A DNA stretch of 64,000 nt from an uncultured Phocaeicola sp. Lineage in GTDB: Bacteria > Bacteroidota > Bacteroidia > Bacteroidales > Bacteroidaceae. Positions 9,129 to 17,541 of this stretch are shown here, one piece after another. Every line of letters begins with the position of its first letter. Position 1 is the stretch's first letter. Where the stretch lies: NCBI GenBank assembly GCA_944321335.1, contig CALUKX010000001.1:62001-126000 (forward strand), given 5' to 3'. The notes beneath the pieces were generated by a model, which saw only the letters and a program-made list of their open reading frames with translations, made no database searches and had not been told where the DNA came from. The position numbers and the translations under genes are program-made.

Positions 9129-9236
9129 CTATTATTACTGCTGATAACCAATTTTACAACTGACTGACTATTATTTAAACTATTATTGAACTAACTATTA
9201 ATTTATACCTTAATTACGAACTAACTAGCTATTATT
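9129..9236 (+). repeat. Short iterated motif CTATTAWT in the susC leader
   Basis: CTATTATT or CTATTAAT begins at 9129, 9168, 9180, 9195 and 9229. GAACTAACTA begins at 9188 and 9218. The copies lie downstream of the predicted start site, hence in the untranslated leader. Composition is very AT-rich, so part of this could be chance, but two longer words repeating together is notable. Confidence 0.5.
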
Positions 9237-9291
9237 AGACCTTAAATTAATTTTAATTGAGCATTATAGAACCTCAATAAAAATAAATGCT

Positions 9292-12200
9292 ATGAAACAT
9301 GTTAGAAAGACTGCGCTTGTCGCAGGAGTGTGTCTCTCGGCCATTATGGTAGGGGCTCCTCAGGTTTTGATGGCTGCCGATAACTCATCGGTTATTACAG
9401 CACAACAAACCAAAACTATCTCTGGTACTGTGTTGGATTCAAGCGGTACTCCAATTATTGGTGCAAATGTCCTCCAGAAGGGGACTACGAATGGAACAAT
9501 TACCGATTTTGACGGTAATTTTACTCTCTCTGTTCCTTCAGACGCCGTGTTGCAGATTTCATTTATCGGTTACGTATCACAAGAAGTGACAGTGGGTAAT
9601 CAGAAATCCATTCAGGTAGTTTTGAAGGAAGATACTGAAACTTTGGATGAAGTTGTAGTTGTCGGTTACGGTACTCAGAAAAAGAAATTGGTGACCGGTG
9701 CGACAGTACAGGTTAAGGGTGATGACCTTGCCAAGTTGAATACGACCAGTGCATTGAGCGCGATGCAGGCTTCGACTCCAGGTGTTCAGATTACCCAGTC
9801 AACCACTCAGCCGGGTGGTGGTTTCAAGGTTTATATCCGTGGTATCGGTACAACTGGTAACTCTGCTCCGTTGTATGTGATTGATGGCGTATCCAGTGAT
9901 AATATGGATAATGTCAACCCTGCCGATATCGAAAGTATCGACGTATTGAAGGATGCCGCTTCTGCAGCTATCTACGGTGCGCGTGCTGCCAATGGTGTAA
10001 TCTTGGTCACTACAAAACAAGGTAAGGAAGGTAAGATCCAATTCTCTTACGATGGCTATCTAGGCTGGTCGAATGTTTATAAGAAACCCGACTTGCTGAA
10101 TGCTCAGGAATACATGGCTATCTTGGATGAGTGGAACTTCAATACCAATGGTTCTAAAATTGACTGGACCACAAAGGTTCCTGCTTCTATCCTCGATAAA
10201 GTAAAGAACGGTTGGACAGGTACCGATTGGTGGGATGCATACGAAAATAAGGATGCTCTCCAGCAGAACCATTCATTCAATCTGACCGGTGGTAGTGAAA
10301 GGTCAAAGTTTTCAATGGGTGTTTCCTATACTAGTAACGAAGGTATCATGGGTAGTCCGGTTGAATCAAACTACAAACGTTATACCGGACGTATCAATTC
10401 GGAACATGTCCTGTTGAAGAACAAGGACCGCAATATCATTACAATCGGTGAAAACCTTTCGTTCTACTACAACAAGTTGCATACTTTGCCGGAAGGTAGT
10501 ATTTATTGGAACAGTATCCACGACTGTCTGGTAACTTCCCCGTTGGTTCCTATTTATAATGAAGATGGTTCATATTATGCTTATAACCAGCATAAGAATG
10601 ACGGATGGGATTCGAATATCCTTTCAAACCCGTTGGAAGGTTTGGCTCATGGTAAGTACAATTCCGTTAATGAAACACGTAAATTTGGTTTCGGTGCTAC
10701 CGCTTATTTGATTATCGAGCCGATAAAGAACTTGAGATATCGTGGCCAGTTCAACGTCAGCTACAGTTCAAGCTCACAGCGTGAATATCAGGAACCGTTC
10801 TCTTGTAGTGCGACAAGTTCCAATACCAACTATCAGTTGACTCAGTATTCGGATGCAGGCTCCAACTATTCATTCGAAAATACAATTTACTATAAGTTGC
10901 CCGAATTCATCAAAGGCAATTCAATTGACTTGATGGTCGGTCAGTCGTTCGAAGGAACAGCATGGGGTAATCATATGCAGGCAACCAATACGGTGACTTC
11001 TGCAGATAAATTGTCGACTTTGACAGATTTCGATCATGCATGGTTGACCAATTTCGGTTCCAATTTCGGTGCCGGTGCCAAGATGGCAAGTAATCCTTGG
11101 GATGAAAGTTATCTGGCTTCTTTCTTCGGACGTTTGAACTGGAACTATAAGGAAACCTATATGGCTACTGTTACAGTACGTGCCGATGGTTCTTCAAACT
11201 TCGCACGTGGTCATCGTTGGGGTACATTCCCGTCTGTATCTGCAGGTTGGGTAATCACCAACGAAAAATTCATGAAACCGGTGACCTCGGTGATGGACTT
11301 CTTGAAGTTCCGTATATCTTGGGGACAGAACGGTAACTGTAACATTGATAATTTCCAGTATCTGTCGACTATTGCCTATTCGACTTCCGCATACGATAAT
11401 GCTTACAAGTTCGGAAATTCCGAATCGTCTACAGTAAGTCCTGCTCCGTTGGCAGGTGCTTATGCCGATATCCTTCCGAATGAGGATGTTACTTGGGAAA
11501 CTTCTGAACAGCTGAATATCGGTGTGGATGCACGTTTCTTCAATAGCCGTTTGGGCGTAGTATTCGATTGGTATAAGAAAAAGACCAAGGATTGGTTGAT
11601 CGTAGCTCCTACATTGGATATCTATGGTACAGGTGCTCCTTACATCAATGGTGGTGATGTGGAAAATACAGGTTTCGAACTTGGTTTCACTTGGAATGAC
11701 CAAATCGGTAAGGACTTCAAGTATAACATCGGTTTGAATATTGCACACAATAAGAATAAGGTAACCCGTATCGCCAATGCACAAGGTATCATCAATGGTC
11801 CGGTTAACTTGTTGGCACAGGGTACCGATTATTTCTACCGCGCAGAAGTAGGTAAACCTATCGGTTATTTCTATGGAATGAAGACCGAAGGTGTATGGCA
11901 GAATCAGCAACAGATTGAAGATGCCAGAGCAGCCGGTAAAGCTGTCTTGGCTGATGCGCAGCCTGGTGATTTGATTTGGGTGGATAATGATGGTGACGGT
12001 GTTATTGATTATTCTAAGGACCGTACTGATATCGGTAATCCGAATCCGGATTATACACTTGGTTTCAATATTGGTGCTTCTTATAAGGGATTTGACTTCA
12101 GTGTGACAACTCATGGAGCGTTCGGTCAGCAGATCATCAAGTCTTACCGTTCATTCGTCGACAGTCAGTGGCAGAACTACTCTTCTGAAGTATTCGAACG

Positions 12201-12540
12201 TTGGCACGGTGAAGGTACATCCAACAAGCAGCCTCGTCTGTGTGCAGGTTCTCATCCGAACAACCAATGGATTTCAGACCGTTATATTGAAGATGCCGAC
12301 TTCCTGAAGATCCAGAATATCACTATCGGTTACGACTTCAAGCATTTGTGGAAGAATATGCCGTTCTCTCAGGCACGTCTTTATTTCCAGGCTCAGAATG
12401 TATTTACATTCACCGGCTATTCCGGTAGTGATCCTGAAATCGGTTCTTCTGCGGATACAGAAACATGGGCGTCCGGTATTGACTTAGGTCTGTATCCGAG
12501 TCCGCGTACTTACGTCGTAGGTGTTAGTCTTAAATTCTAA
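9292..12540 (+). CDS. SusC/RagA-family TonB-dependent outer-membrane transporter
   Basis: The 1082-residue protein has a signal peptide ending near LMAAD. A CarboxypepD_reg-like domain spans about residues 40-115 (ISGTVLDSSGTPIIGANV and GTITDFDGNFTL), followed by the TonB-box region ETLDEVVVVGYGTQKKK. The plug contains PLYVIDGVSSDNMDNVNP and SIDVLKDAASAAIYGARAANG, and a large barrel ends in the strand SPRTYVVGVSLKF. No N-terminal STN domain is present, so signalling through an ECF sigma/anti-sigma pair is not expected. It is paired with SusD after 2 nt. The substrate is unknown. No glycoside hydrolase or lyase lies in this block, which would fit a peptide (RagAB-like) or other non-glycan cargo. 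Confidence 0.96.
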   Translation: MKHVRKTALVAGVCLSAIMVGAPQVLMAADNSSVITAQQTKTISGTVLDSSGTPIIGANVLQKGTTNGTITDFDGNFTLSVPSDAVLQISFIGYVSQEVTVGNQKSIQVVLKEDTETLDEVVVVGYGTQKKKLVTGATVQVKGDDLAKLNTTSALSAMQASTPGVQITQSTTQPGGGFKVYIRGIGTTGNSAPLYVIDGVSSDNMDNVNPADIESIDVLKDAASAAIYGARAANGVILVTTKQGKEGKIQFSYDGYLGWSNVYKKPDLLNAQEYMAILDEWNFNTNGSKIDWTTKVPASILDKVKNGWTGTDWWDAYENKDALQQNHSFNLTGGSERSKFSMGVSYTSNEGIMGSPVESNYKRYTGRINSEHVLLKNKDRNIITIGENLSFYYNKLHTLPEGSIYWNSIHDCLVTSPLVPIYNEDGSYYAYNQHKNDGWDSNILSNPLEGLAHGKYNSVNETRKFGFGATAYLIIEPIKNLRYRGQFNVSYSSSSQREYQEPFSCSATSSNTNYQLTQYSDAGSNYSFENTIYYKLPEFIKGNSIDLMVGQSFEGTAWGNHMQATNTVTSADKLSTLTDFDHAWLTNFGSNFGAGAKMASNPWDESYLASFFGRLNWNYKETYMATVTVRADGSSNFARGHRWGTFPSVSAGWVITNEKFMKPVTSVMDFLKFRISWGQNGNCNIDNFQYLSTIAYSTSAYDNAYKFGNSESSTVSPAPLAGAYADILPNEDVTWETSEQLNIGVDARFFNSRLGVVFDWYKKKTKDWLIVAPTLDIYGTGAPYINGGDVENTGFELGFTWNDQIGKDFKYNIGLNIAHNKNKVTRIANAQGIINGPVNLLAQGTDYFYRAEVGKPIGYFYGMKTEGVWQNQQQIEDARAAGKAVLADAQPGDLIWVDNDGDGVIDYSKDRTDIGNPNPDYTLGFNIGASYKGFDFSVTTHGAFGQQIIKSYRSFVDSQWQNYSSEVFERWHGEGTSNKQPRLCAGSHPNNQWISDRYIEDADFLKIQNITIGYDFKHLWKNMPFSQARLYFQAQNVFTFTGYSGSDPEIGSSADTETWASGIDLGLYPSPRTYVVGVSLKF

Positions 12541-12542
12541 AA

Positions 12543-14450
12543 ATGAAAAGCATTATGAAAAAGATATTTTATTTAGTCTTGGCTTTGGGATTTGTCCTGA
12601 CTTCGTGTGAAGATATGCTGGATACAGAAAACTATACCAAAGCGAATACATCGAACTTCCCGGCTTCTCCAACGGATGTGGCTCAGGAGTTGGCGGCTCT
12701 TTATTCCGTATTGAATCAGATTCAAGGATCTGATGGAAACAGTCAGGTCTTGCAGGCTCCATATTATAATACCGAAATTATGTCGGACAACTGTTACGGA
12801 GCCGGTGGAACCGGTGACAATGAAGTGAAAGCTTTCGGACATTTCACTTTATATAGTACCACACAGCTTGATGAACAATGGAGATGTCTGTATCGTGGTA
12901 TCTACCGTGCCAATACAATCATTGCTACTATTGATAATGTTCCTTGGGGTGAAGATACCAATACACGTAACAAAAGCTTGGGTGAGGCCTACTTTATGCG
13001 TGCCTTCTTCTATCTTTGGTTGACCCAGGCTTATAATGATGTACCGTTCGTTACTTCTCCGAATGTGCCCGATCCGTGTCCGGACGCATCAGCCGAAGAT
13101 GTAATCTATCCGCAGATTCTTACAGACCTTGTTTCTGCCATCAAGTTGATGGAAAATGATCAGCCGTTCTCCGGCGTTGCCGATGGTCATGCTAACAAAT
13201 GGGCAGCAAAGGCGCTGTTGGCTCGTGCCTATATGTTCTATGAAGGTTTCTATAAGAAGCATCTGGATTTGGCTTCCGCTAGCCCGGAACCTGTGGCATT
13301 GGTCGCTCAGGAAGGTATTAATGAAGGTCAGGTCCTGACGAAACAGGATGTGATTACTCATTTGGAGGATTGTATGGGTGGTAAGAGCGGATATGATCTG
13401 GTTGAAGATTACCGTAACTTATGGAATTATACCAACCGTCTGACTGCAAAGGATTATGAGTATGTGAAGGAAGCTACTGACGCCGAAGGTAATCCGGTTA
13501 AGTTGGAATGGGCAGGTAACGGAAATAAGGAAGAGATGTTCCAGATCCAGTATATGAATGCATCCAACTGGAATATGCCTGACGGTATGAAGTATTCAAT
13601 GGCATTCTCTAATCAGTCGGCTTTGTTCTGCGGCTTGCGATGTGGCTCTGATGCAAGTGGAAATGGTAATGGTGGTGAAAAGACATTCCCGTTCGGTCAA
13701 GGATGGGGACAGGGTGTCGCTTCTGCCAACTTATGGAATGACTGGACAGCGGAAGAGGTAAAAACTGAGCAGGTTGATGTCCGTAAGAAAGCTTCTATTC
13801 TGGATTGTCAGGCAGAGCTTGAAAACTATGCTTTTGTTACCGATTGTACTGAAGATGCGGGATATGCTATCAAGAAATTGTTGCCTGTAACCTGTATGGC
13901 TAGTGAAGACGGTTCTAAAGCCAATACATGGGAGAACGAGACTTGGTGGTGCTTCCTGCCGGAGTATAGTGGAAGTAGTAATGGTAACCCTATGCAAGGA
14001 TCCCATTTTGCGGATACTTATCTGATCCGTTATGCTGATGTCCTTCTGATGCATTCCGAATTAACCGGAGATCCCAGTGGCATGAATCAGGTGCGTGCAC
14101 GTGCAGGATTAAAAGATCTTCCATACTCTTTGGAAAATATACAGAAGGAACGTCGTTGGGAATTTGCTTTCGAGGGCTTGCGTTACAACGATATGCGTCG
14201 TTGGTCGGGTAAGGATTGTGGCAAAGACTCTTATGTTTGTAAGATGTTGGATGCTCAGACCGGTCAGAAGATCAATGTATGCGGTCAATGGACGACAATG
14301 AAGCACATGACTTCATCTTGGTCGGATCGTTATACAGCTACCAACGGTTTCTTGGCTAAGCCTCAGACTCAGATTGATTTGTCGAACGGTGCGATGAAGC
14401 AGAACCCTGGATGGGATACTCCTGATGCACAATATAAATCAATTTATTAA
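12543..14450 (+). CDS. SusD/RagB-family surface lipoprotein
   Basis: The 635-residue protein has a lipoprotein signal peptide (lipobox LTSC), preceded by two possible starts: ATG 12543 used here, or ATG 12555, which gives MKKIFYLVLALGFVLTSC. The body has the RagB/SusD pattern: an N-terminal TPR-like helical region (LGEAYFMRAFFYLWLTQAYN) and the late signature ENIQKERRWEFAFEGLRYND with MRRW. SusD caps the SusC barrel and binds the ligand at the cell surface. It begins 2 nt after susC. Confidence 0.95.
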   Translation: MKSIMKKIFYLVLALGFVLTSCEDMLDTENYTKANTSNFPASPTDVAQELAALYSVLNQIQGSDGNSQVLQAPYYNTEIMSDNCYGAGGTGDNEVKAFGHFTLYSTTQLDEQWRCLYRGIYRANTIIATIDNVPWGEDTNTRNKSLGEAYFMRAFFYLWLTQAYNDVPFVTSPNVPDPCPDASAEDVIYPQILTDLVSAIKLMENDQPFSGVADGHANKWAAKALLARAYMFYEGFYKKHLDLASASPEPVALVAQEGINEGQVLTKQDVITHLEDCMGGKSGYDLVEDYRNLWNYTNRLTAKDYEYVKEATDAEGNPVKLEWAGNGNKEEMFQIQYMNASNWNMPDGMKYSMAFSNQSALFCGLRCGSDASGNGNGGEKTFPFGQGWGQGVASANLWNDWTAEEVKTEQVDVRKKASILDCQAELENYAFVTDCTEDAGYAIKKLLPVTCMASEDGSKANTWENETWWCFLPEYSGSSNGNPMQGSHFADTYLIRYADVLLMHSELTGDPSGMNQVRARAGLKDLPYSLENIQKERRWEFAFEGLRYNDMRRWSGKDCGKDSYVCKMLDAQTGQKINVCGQWTTMKHMTSSWSDRYTATNGFLAKPQTQIDLSNGAMKQNPGWDTPDAQYKSIY

Positions 14451-14470
14451 TTTATTAAAGATAGAATATT

Positions 14471-15319
14471 ATGAAAAAGACAATATTTTGCCTGGTTGCA
14501 TCAATAGGGCTTTTCTTTACGGCTTGTGATCCAGTATGTGATGAGCACGAATTGAGCGGTTCTATTTCGGCTGACCAGTTAAAGACTTTTTGTAAAGTTG
14601 AACTTGTTCAAGAAAATGGCGTTAATGTGAACCGTGTAAGATGTACCACAAATGCTCCTTGTAATGTGGTATGGAGTAATGGCGTTGAATCATCTACAAA
14701 ACCAACTTGTGAGTTTACTTTGTTTGGCACTGGTGAACAGGTAGTTTCCTGTCAGGCACTGTGTGGTAATGGTGAACTGATTTCTGCAGAGTTTCCTGTA
14801 ACCGTTGATGCCATGTCTGATAATTATCCGGTTGATCCTACTTGGGCTATCCTTTGTGGTGATGGTGAAAAAGTATGGACATGGGATGATAGTGAAGGTG
14901 GTGTCTGGGGTAACTGTGGATATATGAGAACCCCTATTAATGTATGGTGGAATGATCTTACTGCTGAAGGTATTGCCGACCAAATGGTGGGATATAGTTA
15001 TCCATTGGATGATTCTGGCGATGCGACAATGACTTTTGTCCTTACAGGAACAAAAGTTATCAAGAGTTCCGGAGGTCAAGGCCGGTTTACATTTAAGATG
15101 TATGATAAAAAGGATATAACATTTGCTATCGGTAAACTTTCAGTAACCGGTGATGGTATCCTGTTCCCGATCCGTATCAATTCAGGAGATCCTGGTTTGA
15201 TTGTCAATGAATATGATATTATTCAATTGGACGATGACAAGATGCAGCTGATCAATGCTCCTGAAGGTACAGGAGACGGTGGTGAAGCTACTTATTGGAA
15301 ATTCAAAGCTGTAAAATAA
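14471..15319 (+). CDS. Surface lipoprotein of a SusCD locus, unknown ligand
   Basis: The 282-residue protein has a lipobox FFTAC with acceptor Cys19. Residues ~30-115 look like an Ig/PKD-type beta domain with several cysteines (VRCTTNAPC, CQALC). Residues ~120-280 are rich in W, G and D and look like a second beta domain. The position, 20 nt after susD and before a terminator, is typical of an accessory surface binding protein (SusE/SusF position). No catalytic motif was recognised. A comparison worth making is with the additional lipoproteins of the B. thetaiotaomicron BT2261-2264 SusCD system; this is a suggestion, not an identification. Confidence 0.75.
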   Translation: MKKTIFCLVASIGLFFTACDPVCDEHELSGSISADQLKTFCKVELVQENGVNVNRVRCTTNAPCNVVWSNGVESSTKPTCEFTLFGTGEQVVSCQALCGNGELISAEFPVTVDAMSDNYPVDPTWAILCGDGEKVWTWDDSEGGVWGNCGYMRTPINVWWNDLTAEGIADQMVGYSYPLDDSGDATMTFVLTGTKVIKSSGGQGRFTFKMYDKKDITFAIGKLSVTGDGILFPIRINSGDPGLIVNEYDIIQLDDDKMQLINAPEGTGDGGEATYWKFKAVK

Positions 15320-15373
15320 ATTAAGTGATTAAATAAGTGGTATTAGGCTACATAGTTTAATTATTTATCTTGG

Positions 15374-15401
15374 GAAGGGTGGGCCGTGAGGTTCGCCCTT
15401 C
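15374..15401 (+). terminator. Terminator hairpin after the susCD-lipoprotein operon
   Basis: GAAGGGTGGGCC and GGTTCGCCCTTC form a 12-bp stem (three G-T pairs) closed by a GTGA tetraloop. A moderately T-rich stretch follows. Confidence 0.7.
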
Positions 15402-15472
15402 TTCAGATTTCTTATATTAAAACATCTTTTAAAAGGCTTTTAAATAATTATGGTTTTTAGATAGATTATTGT

Positions 15473-15480
15473 TATATTTG
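15473..15480 (+). promoter_or_regulatory. Possible -7 box for the DUF4369/CXXCH gene block
   Basis: TATATTTG matches TAnnTTTG and lies 23 nt before the ATG at 15504, after the preceding terminator. The -33 region is not convincing. It suggests the block 15504-22233 has its own transcript. Confidence 0.45.
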
Positions 15481-15503
15481 AACAACCTTAGCTAAATTGA
15501 TAT

Positions 15504-16112
15504 ATGAAAAACACATGTCTGCTATTTTTTGCAATTCTATTATTTTCCTGTATCGGATGTACTTCATCCAGTAAACAATATCACATTGTCGGTACTTTAC
15601 CTTCGACTGATTACGATGGGGAATGGATGTATCTTGTCCCTGTGGAAAACAGGGAAGGCGGGATAGACTCGGTCAAAATCAAGGATGCTGCTTTCGAGTT
15701 TACCGGTGAAGGTGAGGAAATGCGTATCTTACGGTTGCGCCCGGTTCTTCGCATTAGGATACAGGAGCTGCTGCTTGTAACCGAACCGGGAGAGATCAGT
15801 GTCAAGGCCGATTCCATCGGATCGGTTACCGGAACACCTCAGAATGATGCCCTTCAAGCATGGAAAGATGACCTGGATAAGAAACGTAATATCTATGTGT
15901 TTGCTTATGATGGGTTTAAGTCATCGAAGACACGCGAAGATTCATTGAAGTTTTTGCGTATCCGTGATTCCCTGATGCAGGTTGATGCCGAACGCAACTT
16001 TATGTTCCTGAAAGAGCAAGGAAACAATACGTTGGGGACTTTCATGCAAAAGTCACTCCGCAGTTCGTTGAATGAACAGCAAAAGAAAGAACTTGATGCG
16101 AGCCTTAAGTAA
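15504..16112 (+). CDS. DUF4369-type lipoprotein without thioredoxin domain
   Basis: The 202-residue protein has a lipoprotein signal (LFSCIGC). A DUF4369-like N-terminal beta domain follows (YHIVGTLPSTDYDGEWMYL, then a VKIKDAAFEFTG strand), and then a helical charged stretch. In Bacteroidetes DUF4369 usually precedes a TlpA/AhpC-like thioredoxin domain; here the protein stops before one, with no CXXC. The last 17 nt overlap the next gene. It may be a natural short form or a truncated relative. It heads the block of duplicated membrane/CXXCH genes. Confidence 0.75.
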   Translation: MKNTCLLFFAILLFSCIGCTSSSKQYHIVGTLPSTDYDGEWMYLVPVENREGGIDSVKIKDAAFEFTGEGEEMRILRLRPVLRIRIQELLLVTEPGEISVKADSIGSVTGTPQNDALQAWKDDLDKKRNIYVFAYDGFKSSKTREDSLKFLRIRDSLMQVDAERNFMFLKEQGNNTLGTFMQKSLRSSLNEQQKKELDASLK

Positions 16113-17541
16113 GAAATATGGCTGTTGGATTGTAGCCGGAATAGGATTCATCATTCTTTTCCTGTACTTTTATTGTGCATTGCCTTATCATCTGTATCAT
16201 CGGGAACAGACCCAACTGTTTATCTGTTCGTGGAATACGGTTGCGGGTTATATGCATGCCAGTGGCGGTTTATCGGCCTTTTTAGGAGACTTCCTTACCC
16301 AATTCTTTTATTATCAAGGTATGGGACCGTTTATATTGTCCATACTGCTTCTCCTTTTAGGGGTTGTTGTATATCGGTTGCTTGTCCCTTATCTGAAAGG
16401 CTGGACATGGGTTGCCGTTATACTTGTCGTTTGTTGGGAAACAGGTCGGGAATCGGGCTTGAATTATCCTCTCTCCGGAACTATCGCTTTGGTTGGTCTA
16501 GGCACTACATTGTGTATTTGCCGCAACTTGTACAAATGTTTCACACGTTTGGGCCGGTTGTATGCTTTGATGATGCTTGTTGCAGGTTTCGTACTGTTCG
16601 GTGCCGGAGAATGGAAACTTAGATACTGTTTGCCTGATTTTGGAAGGGAAAAACTGCTTCGGATGGATTGTGAGACCTATTTCGGTCGTCATAATGAAAT
16701 GGAGCAGTATTTTCAGGAAGAAGATTTCCGGACTTCATTTGCAACCTATTATTATAATCTGGCAAATGCACGTAGGGGAGTTTTGCCTGAACGTCTGATG
16801 ACTTATTATCAACCGGCTACCTTAGGATTGTTTCTGCCTGTGGATTCTTCGTCGAACTATATGAAAATCTATGCGGCCAATGAAGTCTGGTTTGCTCTGG
16901 GAGATATGACGATGGCGGAACATGCGGCAATTTTGGGTATGATTTTTTCACCTCGTCATGTGGGAACACGGGCTCTGAAACGCTTGGCGGAAATTAACCT
17001 TGTAAACGGAGACGATCAAGCGGCCTTGAAATATCTTCGTATTCTGAAAAAAACAATTTGTCATCACAGTTGGGCGGAGAAACGTATGCCGGGCAAGGAG
17101 TCGGAGAATGTTCGTAAGTGGTTGGAATTGAAAAGAGAAATGCTTCCACAGAACGATACCTTACGCTATGCTGCAGACGCACAGCTTTCATTACGTCATT
17201 TGTTGGAGAGTAATCGTGAAAACCGAATGGCTTTAGATTATCTGTTGTGCTTCGATTTGCTGGAAAAGAATATCTCTGCTTTTGTAGATGATTATAGGCG
17301 TTATGCGGCAGACAGACCACCGACAGGAGTCTATGCGGAAGCGTTGTTGATTTATCTGGCATCTATAGAAGCATCATCGGATGAGGTGAAGCGATGGAAA
17401 ATACCTGCTTCCAAAGTCCGTGATTTTAATGAATATACGGAGATATACCGAATGAATCAAGGTAATGGAACGATGTTGCAGCCTAAATTCGGTAAGACAT
17501 ATTGGTTTTATTTCCATTTTGCAGTAATGAAGAAACAATGA
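16096..17541 (+). CDS. Polytopic membrane protein, DUF6057-like, copy A1
   Basis: The ATG at 16096 is chosen over 16072 because it is preceded by an AG-rich stretch and begins MRALSKKYGCWIVAGIGF; it yields about 481 residues. The N-terminal ~190 residues contain several membrane helices, including FILSILLLLLGVVVYRLL. The rest is soluble and helical, with TPR-like pieces (RALKRLAEINLVNGDDQAALKYL). It is clearly homologous to 19008-20765: both share LYHxExxQLF, an FLTQFxYxxxMGxxILS segment, and the late KTYWFY/QTYWNY. I believe this matches the family named DUF6057, but the name is from memory. It overlaps the following CXXCH gene by 4 nt (ATGA), which implies translational coupling. Confidence 0.8.
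   Translation: MRALSKKYGCWIVAGIGFIILFLYFYCALPYHLYHREQTQLFICSWNTVAGYMHASGGLSAFLGDFLTQFFYYQGMGPFILSILLLLLGVVVYRLLVPYLKGWTWVAVILVVCWETGRESGLNYPLSGTIALVGLGTTLCICRNLYKCFTRLGRLYALMMLVAGFVLFGAGEWKLRYCLPDFGREKLLRMDCETYFGRHNEMEQYFQEEDFRTSFATYYYNLANARRGVLPERLMTYYQPATLGLFLPVDSSSNYMKIYAANEVWFALGDMTMAEHAAILGMIFSPRHVGTRALKRLAEINLVNGDDQAALKYLRILKKTICHHSWAEKRMPGKESENVRKWLELKREMLPQNDTLRYAADAQLSLRHLLESNRENRMALDYLLCFDLLEKNISAFVDDYRRYAADRPPTGVYAEALLIYLASIEASSDEVKRWKIPASKVRDFNEYTEIYRMNQGNGTMLQPKFGKTYWFYFHFAVMKKQ

Larger units (their letters stand above)
8919..9291 (+). other. AT-rich intergenic/leader region upstream of susC
   Basis: This 373-nt gap has no supportable ORF. It contains a good Bacteroides promoter (9070-9101), so the susC transcript would carry a leader of about 180 nt. 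The leader holds several copies of CTATTATT and two of GAACTAACTA. No classical riboswitch or strong terminator hairpin was recognised by eye. Confidence 0.6.

Noticed and set aside
11194..12114. 306-codon antisense frame inside the first susC
   Set aside because: It lies wholly within a well-supported SusC gene; the translation is low-complexity, Ile/Thr-rich and without motifs.
9292..12540. Possible recombination between the two susC genes because of shared motifs
   Set aside because: Shared stretches are family-wide motifs (ETLDEVVV, SIDVLKDA); the barrels differ strongly and no long identical DNA was noticed.
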